Shown piece by piece: positions 48,981 through 60,612 of a stretch of 64,000 nucleotides of DNA (the stretch's first letter is position 1; the number at the start of each line of letters is the position of its first letter). The translations under genes were made by a program, and so were the position numbers. The stretch covers positions 32,352,527-32,416,526 of the forward strand of contig NC_030384.2 of NCBI RefSeq assembly GCF_001625215.2, written 5' to 3'. The DNA is from Daucus carota subsp. sativus (taxonomy: Eukaryota; Streptophyta; Magnoliopsida; Apiales; Apiaceae). The notes under the pieces were generated by a model. The model saw only the letters and a list, made by a program, of their open reading frames with translations, was not told where the DNA came from and ran no database searches.

Positions 48981-49484
48981 TCATCCACGGACTTCCTCCA
49001 CCTGCAAATCAAAATCATCAATTCACATAATTAAATCAGGTCTTACATTATAGGAGTCATTTATAGATGTCAATATATAGTAAACGATTCAACAAATAAC
49101 AATGGCTGCTTACACGAGGATTCGCTTTTGCATTTGCAGGAGGCCCTCCAGGAGGGCTTGTATGCGGATCATGATAATCAATATCATATAGCCTTGTATT
49201 TGAAGGAGGGCTTCCCGGAGGACTTGTATGCGGATCATGATAATCAATATCATATAACCCTGCGGCGGGATTCAACCGTCCTGCCCATATAAAAATTTCT
49301 TTAAACAAATTTGGTTCAAATGCATAAATAACCACATTAGCTCATATATGATTGCTAATTAAAATTGGACTATATATAAAGGAGAATATATAACCGAGCG
49401 ACCTGCTGACAGACATGGGGTTATCACCAAGAGAAGAAAAACAAAGCACAGGTTGATATCATTACGAGTGCTGGTGAGCGCCAT
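48981..49484 (-). CDS. Secreted precursor with two tandem DY...PP peptide repeats, copy 1
   Basis: Three exons on the minus strand (49484-49403, 49280-49114, 49001-48981) join in phase to an 89-residue protein. Residues 1-27 are a signal peptide (INLCFVFLLLVITPCLSAG). Then two nearly identical 22-residue units follow, each LYDIDYHDPHTSPPG.PP.N, the first followed by TR and the second by AKANPRVEEVRG to the end. There are no cysteines after the signal peptide. The DY pair is the recognition context of plant tyrosylprotein sulfotransferase, and the PP pairs are candidates for hydroxylation, as in RGF/GLV, PSY and CIF peptides. DYxxPxxxPP fits the first ten positions of RGF-type peptides, but the tail differs. 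The last donor (CGT|GTAAGC) is chosen because the same phase is forced in copy 2. Inferred role: apoplastic signalling peptide. A TATA box lies at 49571-49580. Confidence 0.65.
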
Positions 49485-49570
49485 AAGTTATCAAGAAACA
49501 ACTTACTCAAATTACAATTTTGAGAAAGAAAGATAGTTTCAGTAGTGCATAACTAAAGAGAGGACTGATA

Positions 49571-49580
49571 CTTATATAAG
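49571..49580 (-). promoter_or_regulatory. TATA box of peptide gene copy 1
   Basis: The minus strand reads CTTATATAAG about 90 bases upstream of the start codon. The same box in the same place precedes copy 2. Confidence 0.6.
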
Positions 49581-50483
49581 GTGATGAGAAGAGGATTTGA
49601 AGGGCCGGAACATGTTACATGTGAAACGTTTCAGTTGAGGAATTGAAACCGTCGCCCACAGAATAGCTGAATAGGCCTGGAAACTTTAGCCCGTTAAATG
49701 TTTTACTGCAACCAATTTTGTCGCTAAGCTATTCGATCCAAATACTTTTTACGATTTTCTAAGACTTTCTCATTTCAAATATTTAGGAAAAATAAATTAG
49801 AATCGAGATATCTAGTTAAATGTTTAAATTTTAATAAAATCTGGTAATAATTAACTCAGATTTTGATTTAGGCATAAAATTTTAATTTGATAGTAGTATT
49901 CAAATTAAATTATTTGAAGAGTAATATTATGTACCCGTTCCCTCGTTATAGTTCACACAACTAAGGCATCTCAAATTCAACTCTATTTTTCTCTCTAGCT
50001 GCTCATCTTTCTTTTTCCTTTGCTTAGCAGCCATCGAGACTTTCATGGTAGAAAGCTCCCGTGAGCTCCCTTGAAGTCGGGCCTATGAACGGACCCGATG
50101 AATGCGAGGAAAGAAAGAGTAAAATAGTACTTGACTTGGTCGTGAAAAGGTCGACAGAGGAAAATAGCATAAACTTCGTAAATTGTAATATTGATTGGAT
50201 CACTAGATAATATCCATCAAATCATTAAACGTTTTGATAATGAACATTTCCTTTGAATTGATGAATCATTTAAATTGATCGTAGTATTATTTTAATAATT
50301 GATTTATTGGCATTTTATTATACTAGTCACTGAATAGAGATTTTTTTTAATAAATATTGAAACTTGTGCTATCAAGTATTGCTTAATGTATTTAGGTTGC
50401 AAATTAATCTAATATAAACTTGTTGAGCACAAGTTGCTCATCTTTGAAAATAATTTTAAATACGTAAATGTGAAAAAGTGATG

Positions 50484-51325
50484 AGCACTTCAATCAAAGA
50501 AAAGTTAAGGACAAAAGGCACGTATAGTGAGACAATAGTTAGTTTCATAATTTTGTGAGTATGCCTCGTGGTCAAAAAAGTACATATAGTGAGACGATCA
50601 TTAGTTTCATAATTTTGTGAGTATGCCTCGTGGTCTTGTCGACCGCTCTATATGAGCATCTTAGGAAGGGGAGAGCTCTTCGATTGAGATGGACATCGAT
50701 AAATACTATATTATTTAGTCATTGTGATCTTAGTCATATTAATTGTATTTATGCCATTATTATCACTTATACGGAAAGAAATATAGTGCGAACTTTAAAG
50801 TCGTGAAATGATTTTCCACTTTTGAGATGTATATTATTATATCATTCTTATAATATTGGAAATTATGTGGTGAATTTCATGGTGTCTTATAGATCACATA
50901 TACAAAATTCAATTCACTCCTTTTTAAATATATAACAAACTCATTATACATTTATGTATTATAAAAATTGAAATAAATAAATATATGAATAGTTTCTTAA
51001 TAGATGTCATAAAATGGTATTTATCTAGTGATATATTTTAAATGTGGGACATGTAATCCAATTAAGATGATGTGGTTTTAAGGGAGATCTGATAAAATAT
51101 TTTAAAGTCATATATTTTTTATTTAATTGTAAACAATTTCACTTTTTTATTTATAACTATATGCTACGTTTCCGACGTTTAACATGAGTATCATTTGGGA
51201 GTAGGCATAATAAATTCAGTTGAACAATAATTTCACTGACTAAAAAGCTGCCACTCAGAACATTGTAGATAGAGATATATAATGATATAATTAAAAGCAA
51301 ATTTGTGGATCCACAAAGCAAGCTG
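50484..51325. other. Intergenic DNA with a short tandem duplication
   Basis: Two copies of a unit of about 64 bp (50522-50573 and 50585-50634; ttagtttcataattttgtga and atgcctcgtggtc are shared) lie in tandem. From about 51197 the sequence is the left part of a tandem unit that reappears at 57467-58010. Confidence 0.5.
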
Positions 51326-51599
51326 GTATAAAATGGGGTTAAATGGCGTTTTGGTCACTTAACTGACCGGAAACTTGCAACTGGGTCATTCAACTCAAAA
51401 AACTTTCAGTCACATCATTATACTCTTAAAAATTTTCATTCAGATCACTGGCCGTTACACTGCGTTAAAAATCTGACGGAAAGCTGACTAAGTGTGGTGA
51501 CTTGGCTTAAATAAATTCACCGTGGCATGCACAGTCACCTGAAGCGGCATTTTGGTCACTCAACTGACTACAAACTTGCAATCAGGCACTACGCCATAG

Positions 51600-52140
51600 A
51601 TGGGCAAATAAGACACTCAAAAACTGTTACCTTAGACCGTTTTTATGTTGCAATAGACCTAATGTAACGGAAAAACACCATTTCATCCGCTAGTGCTACC
51701 ATTGCTATCTAATGTAATACTTGGATTATCAAGTGTAACACTGAAAAAAGCATTACGTTAGAGATATAAGGCAACACTAGATTAACCAAATGTAACACTA
51801 ATTCAGTGTTACCTTAATTTATGGAAAAATGATGTGGCACCCACTTGGCTAGACTGCCATATCATCAGGGGGACCCATTGCCACGTGGACTGCCACGTCA
51901 GCATGTGAGACCCACTGACAAGTCATCACGTGTGACCCACCTGCCATGTCAGCATGTGGGGCCCACTGGCCACATGGACCGACTCATCATCATGTGGGGC
52001 CCACATGCCACGTGAACTGACCCATCAGCATGTGCTAATGTAACACTTGTTTCTTATGGCTAATGTAACAGGTTTTAATGTAATGTAACGCTAAGTGCAA
52101 TTAAACTTGCAACAGTAATAATAATAGCTAATGTAACATT
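51600..52140. repeat. Left subterminal repeat region of the CACTA element
   Basis: About eight copies of aatgtaac[a/g] variants and several imperfect tgccacgtcagcatgtggggcccac units are present. Such subterminal arrays are transposase-binding sites in CACTA elements. Confidence 0.7.
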
Positions 52141-52267
52141 AAATTATTAAAAAATCTGAAATATATTGTTTGTAAATACATTAATTCCATTATCAAACCA
52201 ACATTCAATACAACAAAAATGCCAAAATACAAAATTAACTAGTCCATACTTCATTTCAAACAATTCA

Positions 52268-52483
<216 letters not shown>

Positions 52484-53163
52484 TTACTATACCAAGATTC
52501 AAGCACTGTATAATATTTGAACTACAAGATCGAAATAGGTAAAGATAATTACAGTTACATATAATACAACAAGCAATAAAAGTAAATATAGGCATATATT
52601 AGGGACCAAATGACGAATATGCTTCCCACCACTTTAAAAATGAGCTCCTAGGTACTTACTCTGCCCTTCCTATGTAATACATGTTCAAGAAAAAGAAAAG
52701 CTATATCATGAATGGTTCACATCCTTAAAACCAACTAAAAAAGGTCATCTCCATATATGTCTATCTTGTGCTTGGTAAAAGAGTGAAAATATGGTAGTGC
52801 AACAACGTTTTAAAAGTTTATTTTAAGGCAAGTACTTTCATGATAAATTTTACCGCATAGTCAGCGTCATCTGTAATACTTCAACTGATATATAGTGATT
52901 GAAGATTTATTGTCTAAAATTTACAGAAGAAATGCTGCTGGCTTGCTAATTTTCTTGATCCACGAATGAAGGATACAGTTAAATTTCTTAGTAAATAAAC
53001 CTGGTACAATTGGATATGGTAATAAGCTAAGTTATGAGAAATGCATACAACCAGGCAATTTCAAATTTGCATGAAACAACATTTAAACTTGACTAATCTG
53101 TAGATAAATTAGCATCACTTAAAGATTGTAGTCAGAACCTCAGAGGAGCAAATCATCTACTTA

Positions 53164-53352
53164 TCAGTTTTCATCAATGAATTTCAGAGAAACATCTTTA
53201 GATTCTATTCCAATTTTTGGCATGTGTAGGGCATCATCTAATTTATATGAGAGATGAGTGGATCGCATCAACCTTTTCATGAATGAGATATTATTTAACA
53301 AACCAGTCCAGGATCCTGACCATCTTCGTATACTTGACTTTCCAGTTTCCAT
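53164..53352 (-). other. Exon-like open frame of unknown origin in the CACTA element
   Basis: A 62-residue minus frame (start METGKSSIRRWSGSWTGLLN, later DDALHMPKIGIESKDVSLKF) has balanced composition and could be another captured piece. I do not recognise it. Confidence 0.3.
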
Positions 53353-54049
53353 GTTACTGATCAGAATTTAGGAATGCTCCAATATTAACAATATAAATAT
53401 GTATCGGGGATTCAAACTAAAAATTATTCATTAAAACATTAATTGAGATGAAAATCAAACAATTGGCAAGTGCTTGAGTTTAGCAATTTCAGATAAGCAC
53501 AGTTTATTTATCATCTTAAATCTATTCTACAAGAAGCTCAAAACACTTATAATCTTGTTAGCTTTACAGGAACAATTCCCTTTCTTATCCACAGGTTACT
53601 TGAAACTAACAAAACAACACATAAATGCACCATCATTACTCATTTCAATCAGAACAAATATAATATCAACAAAAAGAAAAGTGGGGAAAGAGGCAGAAAC
53701 AAATATATACTTATTACTCTCTAAACAAAACTAAATGATATCACACATACTATATATAAAAATAATCTTGCATATCATATCTAAACTATCAATAACCTAT
53801 TTGCACAATCCCATCAAGAAAGAACAGAAAGAAATCATAACTTTATCATCAAAAACAACCGGGTAAGATCAATCAAGGACTCGAGAAAAAAAATTAGAAA
53901 AACACATACCACTTATATCCAGAAACTAACACTTGCTCACGTCACAAGATTTAAAAGGGTCACCAAAACTTCATCCAAAATCTAAAAAAAAAATTGAAAA
54001 AATTTAATTAAAAAACACACACACAGCTGAAGAACATACCAGGGAGATG

Positions 54050-54600
54050 TGAACAGGAAGGGTGCGATCAAACCTCCTGTTCGAGTTATCAATCCGATCA
54101 AACCTCTCCGCCGTCTCGAACCTGAGATGATGAACCCAGCACAATCAAAAATCCCCAAATAGTAGCCCCAATTTGAAACCCTAATTACCTGCACAATCAA
54201 AAACAATTGATTAATACCACCTGTACACTACATCGAAACTAATCATACAAAAATCAAAGATAAAGAACTATTCATGACTGAATCCCTTCGATTTAGACTT
54301 CTCTTGGGCTTCGATTTAAGCTAAATACATTCGGGAAAATACAAACCCAGACTTCTGTTTAAAGTTACTAGTTACAATTACTCTGCTTTAACGAAGATGA
54401 GGAAATTGAGTGAGAGTTTTCCGAGATTTGAGAGAGGCAGTGAGGTTCAGAGTGAGGGAGGCTGAAAGTCGCAAGCAAGATATGATTAAAATTTGAGGCG
54501 AGAGGAAGACTTGCCGGGGAATATTTGGTTTTGGGGGGAAACTTGCCGCTCCTTTTTAGTGTAAATTTTGGGGAAAAGTTTATTCTTTTCATTTTTAATT
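54050..54600 (-). other. Exon- and leader-like captured segment in the CACTA element
   Basis: On the minus strand from about 54590 the sequence looks like a plant 5' leader (CCTCCCTCACTCTGAACCTC, then CTCTCAAATC...). Further on, a segment bounded by tctcag and gtatgttc (about 54037-54122) stays open in one frame (FETAERFDRIDNSNRRFDRT then LPVHISL). This suggests capture of a host gene's first exons. I do not recognise the gene. Confidence 0.35.
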
Positions 54601-54780
54601 TACTAATATAAATATTTAAATCTGAAATTAATTTTAAAATTATTTATTTCTCTGTAACATATTTAAGATTTATCATGTAAGATATTTGTAAATTATTATA
54701 TATTATATATTATATGTTTTGTTTTTATATATAATATATAAAAATGTAATTATCTTAACTTTTTATGTTATGATCAAAAT

Positions 54781-55660
54781 ACGATCCGGGCATTGTATTT
54801 TTTGATTACTTTTTCCCTACACCAAAAAAGTCGTTTACTAACATCCGTACAGTTGGATCGTCGAGAAAATCGATTAAAAAAATCAAACAACGAATATGTG
54901 AGTCGACCCGTTAACTGAACTCCATCCTGTCACACGAAAACAGTTACGATCCGACTACGATCTGGGCATTGTATTTTTTGATTATTTTTTTTACAACATT
55001 CAAAAGGTCGTTTATTAACATCCGTACGGTTGGATCATCGATAAAATCGATTAAAAAAAATCAAACAGTGAATATGTGAGTCGACCCGTTAACTGAACTC
55101 TATCCTGTCACACGAAAACAGTTACGATCCGACTACGATCCGGGCATTGTATTTTTTGATTATTTTTTTCCAACATTAAAAAGGTCGTTTATTAGCATCC
55201 GTACGGTTGGATCGTCGAGAAAATCGATTAAAAAAAAATCGAACAGTGAATATGTGAGTCAACCCGTTAACTGAACTCTATCCTGTCACACGAAAACAGT
55301 TACGATCCGACTACGATCCGGGCATTCTATTTTTTGATTATTTTTTTCCAACATTAAAAAGGTCGTTTATTAGCATCCGTACGGTTGGATCGTCGAGAAA
55401 ATCGATTAAAAAAAATCGAACAGTGAATATGTGAGTCGACCTGTTAACTGAACCCTCCTGTCACACGAAAAAAGTTACGATCTGACTACGATCCGGGCAT
55501 TATATTTTTTGATTATTTTTTCCCGGCATTAAAAAGGTCGTTTATTAACATCCGTACGGTTGGATCGTCGAGAAAATCGATTAAAAAAATCGAACAGTGA
55601 CTATGTGAGTCGACCCGTTAACTGAACCATATCCTGTCACCCGAAAACAGTTACGATCCA
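54781..55660. repeat. Tandem array of about five 177 bp units
   Basis: Units start at acgatc[c/t]gggcatt: 54781, 54957, 55135, 55313 and 55488, that is periods of 176, 178, 178 and 175 bp. Each has gttggatcgtcgagaaaatc and gtgagtcgacccgttaactg blocks. Units differ by scattered substitutions. The array lies inside the CACTA element. Confidence 0.9.
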
Positions 55661-56045
55661 CATGGGTTTTTAATTAATTATTTAATAATAATTAAATTAA
55701 TTAATTATATAATTAGTAATAATATTATTAATTAATTCACAAGTGCAGGGCTCACATGGGTGATTAATTAATTATTTAATAATTAATTAATTATTTATAA
55801 ATTAATTAAATATATAATTATATATTTAGAAAACTGTATATTTAAATACATAAAATATTTTTACAACCCTTCAATTAATTAAACCCAATTGGTACGTTTT
55901 TTAAAATTTATTACAATTATTTTTAAAATGAATCATATTGAAACCTAGGTAATGGATGAAATGGGCCAGATAAGTATAATTTTGTATGGTGCCCAACAAA
56001 GAAAAGAACCAATTGTATATTAGTTATGCAAATGTTTTAACAAAT

Positions 56046-56118
56046 AGGATGCTGGTGGAGTGGTTTGTATCAACTTTTGTTAAGTGTAAGGTCAAGGGTT
56101 CAATTCCCCTGGCCTCAA
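56046..56118 (+). other. tRNA-like sequence with A and B boxes
   Basis: tggtggagtgg (56053-56063) fits the polymerase III A box TRGYNNARNNG and ggttcaattcc (56097-56107) fits the B box, 44 bases apart as in a tRNA. The acceptor stem does not pair and no clear anticodon arm forms, so it is not a working tRNA; it may be a decayed tRNA or a SINE head. Confidence 0.35.
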
Positions 56119-56149
56119 AAATTTGTGATATCTTTTTTTACCAAAGATA

Positions 56150-56345
56150 GGGTACCACTGCCACGTCAGCAGTAGTGGGACCCACCACTGCCACGTCAGC
56201 AGTGGTGGGACCCACACTGCCACGTCAGCAGTGGTGGGCCCCACCACTGCCATGTCAACAGTAGTGGAGCCAAGGTGTGGGACCCACCACTGCCACGTCA
56301 GCAGTAGTGGGACCCACCACTGCCACGTCAGCGGTGTTGGGGCCC
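56150..56345. repeat. 30 bp tandem repeat, right subterminal region of the CACTA
   Basis: About six imperfect copies of tgccacgtcagcagtagtgg + gacccaccac lie in tandem. Each has an ACGT core (ccacgtcag). Similar units in the left subterminal region make this part of the CACTA terminal structure. The open frame of 90 codons here is only the translated repeat. Confidence 0.85.
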
Positions 56346-57385
56346 AATGAAAATAATTATTCAAATATTTTTAATCCACAAGTGTGGGGCCCACACGTGG
56401 GGGCCATTTAATTTTTTGGCCCAGTCCCTAAAGTAACAGTAGCACTGTAACAGGAAGGCAAACGTAATACTTTTGCTGATGTGTACAGCTGTGGGTCCCA
56501 AATCAGCTGACGTGTACAGTTGTGGGGCCCATTGAAAATAATTATGAATTAAAATATTAGCATAGTAGTAATGGGAAGTGTTACAACATGATTGATCTAA
56601 CGTAACACTAGCATACGACTGTAACACAAACGCTCTAAAGTAACAATTGGTAGGGATGCAATGTAACATTGAATTGCTTAATGTTACGGTAGGTCCAAAA
56701 AGTATGCCTATTGTAACACAAAATTGGCATTACATTAGAAAAGTGTCTTATTTGCCCATCTATGGTGTAGTGAGGTCATCAAACTCAAAAAACTTTCATT
56801 AGGTCACTTATCATAATATCTGTTAAAAATTGAAGAAAAAAAAAAGAATTAAAAGTTATCATGCAACATCTTTTTTCCTCTCTTACAAATTTCAAAACTT
56901 GTTAACAAATGAAACAAATACACACACATAAAATCAATAGTTTCACCCACAAAAACTTAATCTTTGTTTATCTCTTATCGTTTTATATATCTTAAGGCCA
57001 TTTTGGAAAAACTTTTAAGAGAGAAAAATAGGTGTTGCATGATAGCTTTTAATTCTCTTTTTTTTCCAGTTTTTAACGGATATTATGATAAGTGATCTAA
57101 ATGAAAGTTTTTTGAGTTTGATGACCAGATTACAAGTTTGTAGTTAGTTGAGTGACCAAAATGCCTCCTCAGCTGACTGTACATGCCACGACGGATTTAT
57201 TTAAGCTAAGTCACGATGCTTAGTCAGCTTTCCGTCAAATTCTTAACGGAGTGTAACAGCCAGTGACCTGAATGAAAATTTTTAAGAGTATAATGATTTG
57301 ACTAAAAGATTTTTGAGTTGAATGATCCAATTGCAAGTTTCTAGTCAGTTGAGTGACCAAACCGCCATTTAACCCGTATAAAATG

Positions 57386-58010
57386 TAGCGTAGGTATAGA
57401 AGTCTAAATGCATGAAATTAATTTTCATATCCATAAGAAATGAGTGTAAAGATATGCGGGAGTATGATTTAGGAGTAGGTGTAATAAATTCACTAAATAA
57501 AAAAATCTCCCTCATAACATTGTAGCTAGAGATATATATAAGCCGTGTTTGGAAATTAAAGGTTTGGGGTAAAATTAGAGGTTTGGGGTGTTTTAGAGGT
57601 TTGGTCACTTCAATCCGCTAATGTTATTGTATGATAGTTAGCGGATTGAAATAGAGGTTTGGGCTCAGAAAACTAATTTTCAAAAAGACCACTTTGAGGA
57701 GTTTTTTGGGTTAGAGGTTTTGGTATATGTCATAAAAAACTAATCAACGAGCTATTTACCAAACGATTTTACAAGAAATCGGTAATTTAATCCGCTAGCC
57801 GAAACATCTATTTCAATCAGCTAGTCAAAACATCTAATTCAATCCGCTGACAGTTAACCGCTAACTCCCGAATAGGACCATAATGAAATAATCAAATGTA
57901 AATTTGTGGGTAGTCACAAAACAAGATGGTATAAAATGTAACGTCCGTGTAAAAGTCCAAATGCATGAAATTAATCTCCATATTAATAAGAAATGAGTGT
58001 AAGATATCTC
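57386..58010. repeat. Tandem host repeat upstream of the response regulator, second unit interrupted
   Basis: Blocks ggagtaggYRtaataaattc, cattgtagNtagagatata, tataaaatgtaRcg and aaatgcatgaaattaat occur once across the MULE insertion (51197-51335 joined to 57386-57466) and again at 57467-57541 joined to 57881-58010. So a unit of about 220 bp is duplicated in tandem, and each copy was hit by a different transposon. Confidence 0.7.
57542..57880. mobile_element. Tourist-like MITE in the second tandem unit
   Basis: It is a 339 bp insert relative to the sister unit, flanked by TAA (57539-57541, 57881-57883). Ends are gccgtgtttgg and ...cgaataggacca, only weakly inverted; inside, aatccgcta and tagcggatt recur. 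The insertion is certain from the alignment, the superfamily less so. Confidence 0.6.
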
Positions 58011-58124
58011 GAAGATTGTTTCATTAAATTTAAAATTAGATGGAACATTACATTTATTTCAACCGAGTAATTTCTAACCATTAACCCCATAACTGAAATT
58101 AATTTACAGACAACTCTACACAGC

Positions 58125-58130
58125 TATAAA
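58125..58130 (+). promoter_or_regulatory. TATA box of the response regulator gene
   Basis: cagctataaattgg lies 131 bases before the start codon at 58261. Confidence 0.5.
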
Positions 58131-58260
58131 TTGGGGGAAGGGATTCTTGTGTTGCTACAGTCAACTAGCTAGAAGTATTCTCTTCCCTTAATAATATTAA
58201 GGAAAGCAAATGTATAAAATTTTTCAATAATTGTTTCAATAATTATACACATCAAAGGAA

Positions 58261-60167
58261 ATGATTCGAATATTAGTGATGGACGACGATCTAAAGGGTT
58301 TATTAGTCGCCAAAGCGGCGGTCCAGAGATGTAGTTATGAAGGTCTAGTTTACTCATCAACTTTATAAACTTTTCAAATAGAAAGTTTTCATTCGTGTGA
58401 TTCAAACTGTTTTCTTTTGAATGTATAGGCTGGCCATCTTCTTGGTACTTTATTTTAGCATAATCTTCTGAATCAATTTTATAAACAGGCAACACATAAT
58501 ATAGATAATGTGTGTATATTATTGTGGTCGGGAGTAATATTGTTCGACAATCGTCATCTAAAATATTGATCGAATTCTTGCTTAATAGCTAGTATAATCA
58601 CAAGGCGGTATACTAAACTTAAGAAATTCTAGTTAGTATATTGAAAACATTATCATCGAATACCATTTAAAATTTGGTCTTGATTTATTCAAAGTTTATT
58701 AGATTCAAAAGATTTGTAGAAATTCTTTTATTATTAATCAATAACATATCAATAGATAAATAGATGCATGTATGTGTGTATATAATTTTTTTATTAGTAT
58801 ACGTGTTTGGAAGTTTTACCTCTCAGTATATCAGTGACAATTTTTAGAAAATAATCATCTCTTGATGACTGTTTTTACTATGAATTGCAGTGACGGCTGT
58901 GACTCATGCGGCCCTAAGCCTACTGGAGCAGAAAGATGAAAGGGAAAGACCATATGATATGGTCTTAGCTGATGTGCACATGCCTGTGATGGATGGCTGT
59001 GAACTCTTGCGACGTGTTAATGGAGAGTTTAATTTACCCGTTGTCCGTAAGTGTCTCTGCATTGTTTTTACTATTAATTGTTTTTTGACAGAGTCTCTGC
59101 ATTGTTTCTTAATATCATGTTATTTATGTTTTATATTTTTACGAATTGAATGAATATATTAAAAGTGTACACATTGATTTCACTTCTGATTGAGAAATGA
59201 ACTGTTTTCTTTTAGTCATATATTGAATTATGTTAAAGTTTGCTAATAAACATTAAACTTGTGATCAACAGTGATTTCTGCTGATGATATGACGAATGTT
59301 ATCCGCAAAGGGCTTCGACTAGGGGCACTTGCATTCGTGGTAAAGCCAATGATAATTGATCAAGAAAAATTAATGTGGCAACATTGCATAACATGGAAGA
59401 ATAGGGAAAGACATGCTTGGAGACAATTCAATCAAGCTAATATACCCAGAATAAGCATTTTCTCGTCTTCTAGTTCTGGTTCAACTATGGAGGATTATAA
59501 CCCTAGCGGTTAGAAACCCCTAAATTATTATTTATAATATGTTTATATATAGTATAGTATAAATGATGCGTTGTTGGCTTTGACACAGAAAGGATAGGTA
59601 ACAAAGCTAATTGGATCTCAAACCTCCACAATCGTATTGTGGAAGTTCTGTTAATCCTTGGTCCTAAAGGTAAGTCATACATTGACTTTTGCATATCAAC
59701 CGCAAGACTTAACAGTACATATCGTCTCAAAAGTAATTACAATTCTGAACAATGCAGAGTCTGTTACAAAAAAAACTGTTGAAATGACGAATGTACCATG
59801 GCTAACCAGGGAACAAGTGGCTAGCCACCTTCAGGTTTTCGAAAATGACCCTTATTGTATATGCCTATGTTGCACAATTACAGAGATTTTAAAAGTTAAA
59901 TTAAATAGCACATTTGGTTAGCAAATCAACAACATTCTAATGTACGTATGCTAGCTTAAGACAATATGACTTTCAATTGTATTATACTTACTTTTCACTA
60001 TGGTAAAATTTTTGGGACTGACATGTGAAATGCAGAAATTCCGGAAGTTTTTGGATAAGGTTATGGATGGTACGACAAGTTTTGAACAAGGTAGAAATCA
60101 GTGGGTCGACTATCATTATTACTCGAGCATTGTCGGTGGAAATCCAAACCAGATTTTGCTTGGGTAA
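58261..60167 (+). CDS. Compact type-B response regulator (receiver plus GARP domain), six exons
   Basis: Type-B response regulators are nuclear transcription factors at the end of cytokinin phosphorelays. Exons 58261-58342, 58891-59046, 59272-59508, 59589-59669, 59758-59834 and 60036-60167 chain in phase to 254 residues. Exon 1 gives MIRILVMDDDLKGLL with the acidic pocket; exon 2 has the phospho-acceptor aspartate in MVLADVHMPVMDG; exon 3 has ISADDMTNVIRKGLRLGALA and the conserved lysine in VVKP; exons 4-6 encode a GARP/Myb domain (ANWISNLHNRIVEVL, NVPWLTREQVASHLQ, KFRKFL), split after SHLQ as in the family. The donor of intron 3 (GCG|GTTAGA) is weak; otherwise a stop follows at once. The C-terminus is short: a TAA at 60165. 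Downstream open segments (60168-60252 and 60367-60570, with a good donor gctg|gtaag and acceptor gtgcag) suggest a former longer tail lost by a frameshift. The GARP start lacks the usual K.R.VW basic block. It could be functional, divergent, or a young pseudogene. Confidence 0.6.
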
Positions 60168-60612
60168 CTTCTACAGAAGAGAAGGACGGGCAAGTCGGCA
60201 GCTCCCATCAAAGTTTCCCAGCCATTACTCCCATACATCGAAGCTGGTAAGTTAATTAATAACATATTTTCATACTCAGAAGTGGTATATATCTTAATTT
60301 TATACATGCCTAAGATTACAATTACTTTTAATTTGTGCAGAGTCTTCTTTCAGCTGGTATATTACAATGTCGATTACAAACAACCATGCCTCTTCTTCTA
60401 TGAATGTAGCTACACTGACACCAGAATTTGGTGGAGTGGCTTTTGAAAGTGCTGAGAACGTAGTTACAACTGTACAGGGGATTGGTGGTGTACCCTTTGG
60501 AAGTGCTGGACATATGAATGTGGAATATCAGATGAGCTCTTATGAAAAATTAACACGGATTTTGATTTAGGCATAAAAATTTAATTTGTTAGTAGTATTC
60601 AATTAAAATTAT

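Larger units (their letters stand above)
48745..50483. repeat. Segmental duplication, copy 1
   Basis: The segment from gcattgtaaatcgaac to about gtgatgagc matches 61820-64000 in order: shared 3' flank, peptide gene, promoter, the ggaacatgttac block, cctttgcttagcagcc, and gacccgatgaat. Divergence is modest (scattered substitutions and small gaps). The second copy has a 496 bp MITE and runs past the window end. Confidence 0.85.

Noticed and set aside
48981-49116. Alternative ending of peptide gene copy 1 using donor C|GTGTAAG, giving ...GGSPWMKNR
   Set aside because: Copy 2 has an A in place of that G, so this donor cannot exist there, while CGT/CAT|GTAAGC works in both.
54781-55660. Regularly spaced repeats that might suggest a CRISPR-like array
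   Set aside because: The whole 177 bp unit is repeated, there are no unique spacers, and the context is a plant transposon.
56092-56364. 90-codon minus frame with WQWWVPLLLT repeats
   Set aside because: It is only the translation of the 30 bp CACTA tandem repeat.
58169-58495. 108-codon minus frame
   Set aside because: It is the reverse of response regulator exon 1 and its intron, and the plus-strand exon chains with five more in phase.
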